DNA from: an uncultured Flavobacteriia bacterium
GTDB taxonomy: Bacteria > Bacteroidota > Bacteroidia > Flavobacteriales > Flavobacteriaceae
Assembly (NCBI GenBank): GCA_946482495.1
Contig: CAMLRV010000166.1
Coordinates: forward strand, 1 to 5,314
Length of the DNA: 5,314 bases
Direction: 5' to 3'
The notes under the pieces are model-generated. The model made no database searches. It saw only the letters and a program-made list of their open reading frames with translations, and was not told the DNA's origin. Positions 4,775-5,314 of this stretch are shown piece by piece. Every line of letters begins with the position of its first letter. Positions within the stretch are counted from its first letter, which is position 1. The position numbers were made by a program, and so were the translations under genes.

Positions 4775-5314
4775 ATGGCAATTTTATCAAAAATTAGACA
4801 ACGTTCTATCTTATTAGTCCTAATCATAGCATTAGCATTATTTTCATTTGTATTAGCGGATGTTATTAAAAGTGGTGGATTTCAAGGTTCAAATGACATT
4901 GGGTCAATCAATGGAACAAAATTTGAATACCAAGAATTCATGAGTAAAGTAGCTAATGTTGAAAAACAACAACAAGGTGTTAGCAATACTCAGGCTTTAA
5001 ATTCTGTTTGGGAACAAGAGGTAAGAAAAGCAATATTAACGGAACAATATGATAAAATTGGTTTGTTACTTGGTAGAGATCAATTAATGGCAGTTTTAAA
5101 ACCACAGCTAATTCAAGATCCAAAATTCTTAAACGCTGCTGGTCAATTTGATGATAAAAAGTTTAGTGAATATATTAATTCGTTACAAAGTGCTCCAGAC
5201 CAAACACAATGGAACATGTGGAAATCTTATGAAGTACAAATTGAAGATGTTGCTAAAGAACAAATTTATAATACTTTAATTTGCTATCAATTAGCGAATG
5301 AGAATAATAATAAG
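4775..5314 (+). CDS. ppiD: PpiD-like SurA_N-domain protein (peptidylprolyl isomerase family), 5' part
   Basis: The frame runs from ATG 4775 off the right edge with 180 residues visible and no stop. The protein starts MAILSKIRQRS, then a single transmembrane helix (about 12-30, LLVLIIALALFSFVLADVI) anchors it in the inner membrane. The rest faces the periplasm and matches a SurA-type N-terminal chaperone domain: IGSINGTKFEYQEFMSKVANVE (42-63), SVWEQEVRKAILTEQYDKIGL (77-97), DQLMAVL (102-108), and FLNAAGQFDDKKFSEYIN (118-135). Flavobacterial members are about 700 residues with one or more parvulin-type PPIase domains further on; these lie outside the window. The family helps newly exported envelope proteins fold. 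The start is preceded by AATATAAAA, with no Shine-Dalgarno. One oddity is that the final segment (NTLICYQLANENNNK) looks shorter than I expect for the family. The ppiD name is by architecture, since no catalytic domain is visible. Confidence 0.88.
   Translation, partial: MAILSKIRQRSILLVLIIALALFSFVLADVIKSGGFQGSNDIGSINGTKFEYQEFMSKVANVEKQQQGVSNTQALNSVWEQEVRKAILTEQYDKIGLLLGRDQLMAVLKPQLIQDPKFLNAAGQFDDKKFSEYINSLQSAPDQTQWNMWKSYEVQIEDVAKEQIYNTLICYQLANENNNK

Noticed and set aside
1..5314. Mobile element, CRISPR array, phage or defence genes
   Set aside because: I saw no transposase or integrase sequence, no spaced direct repeats, and no duplicated tRNA end marking an attachment site next to tRNA-Phe.

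Overview
The window is AT-rich, ordinary chromosomal DNA from a member of the Bacteroidota, most likely a Flavobacterium-like Flavobacteriaceae. Four things suggest this: the protein families and their order (pantothenate kinase CoaX, an outer-membrane protein, a lipoprotein-type LptC, then a SurA_N/PpiD-like chaperone); the lack of Shine-Dalgarno sequences, with A-rich stretches before start codons instead; TAnnTTTG-type promoter elements; and a signal peptide ending in FAQ.

Left part (1-1690, + strand). The 3' part of a cyclase-family (kynurenine-formamidase-like) gene is followed 13 nt later by a small MmcQ/YjbR-family gene, and 52 nt after that by a PH-like/SHOCT two-domain protein. The block ends in a strong intrinsic terminator at 1653-1687.

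Middle (1690-1965). A tRNA-Phe (anticodon GAA) lies on the - strand with its own terminator (1745-1767) and a near-consensus Bacteroidota promoter (TTTG-N19-TATATTTG). The tRNA and coaX diverge from a 121-bp region that holds one promoter candidate for each direction.

Right part (1965-5314, + strand). coaX overlaps the start of an outer-membrane beta-barrel candidate by 8 nt. lptC (5-nt gap) and a 63-residue two-helix membrane protein (7-nt gap) follow. This looks like one operon combining coenzyme A synthesis with envelope biogenesis. After a 79-nt gap with its own promoter-like motif comes the 5' end of a PpiD-like periplasmic folding factor, cut by the right edge. LptC, the barrel protein and the PpiD-like protein all act in or on the envelope, so a shared role in LPS or outer-membrane assembly is plausible but is inference.

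I see no mobile element, CRISPR array, phage gene or defence system, and nothing I would call a new system. The less well explained items are the barrel protein and the 63-residue membrane protein flanking lptC, an apparently shortened segment near the visible end of the PpiD-like protein, and the cluster of hairpins beside the tRNA.
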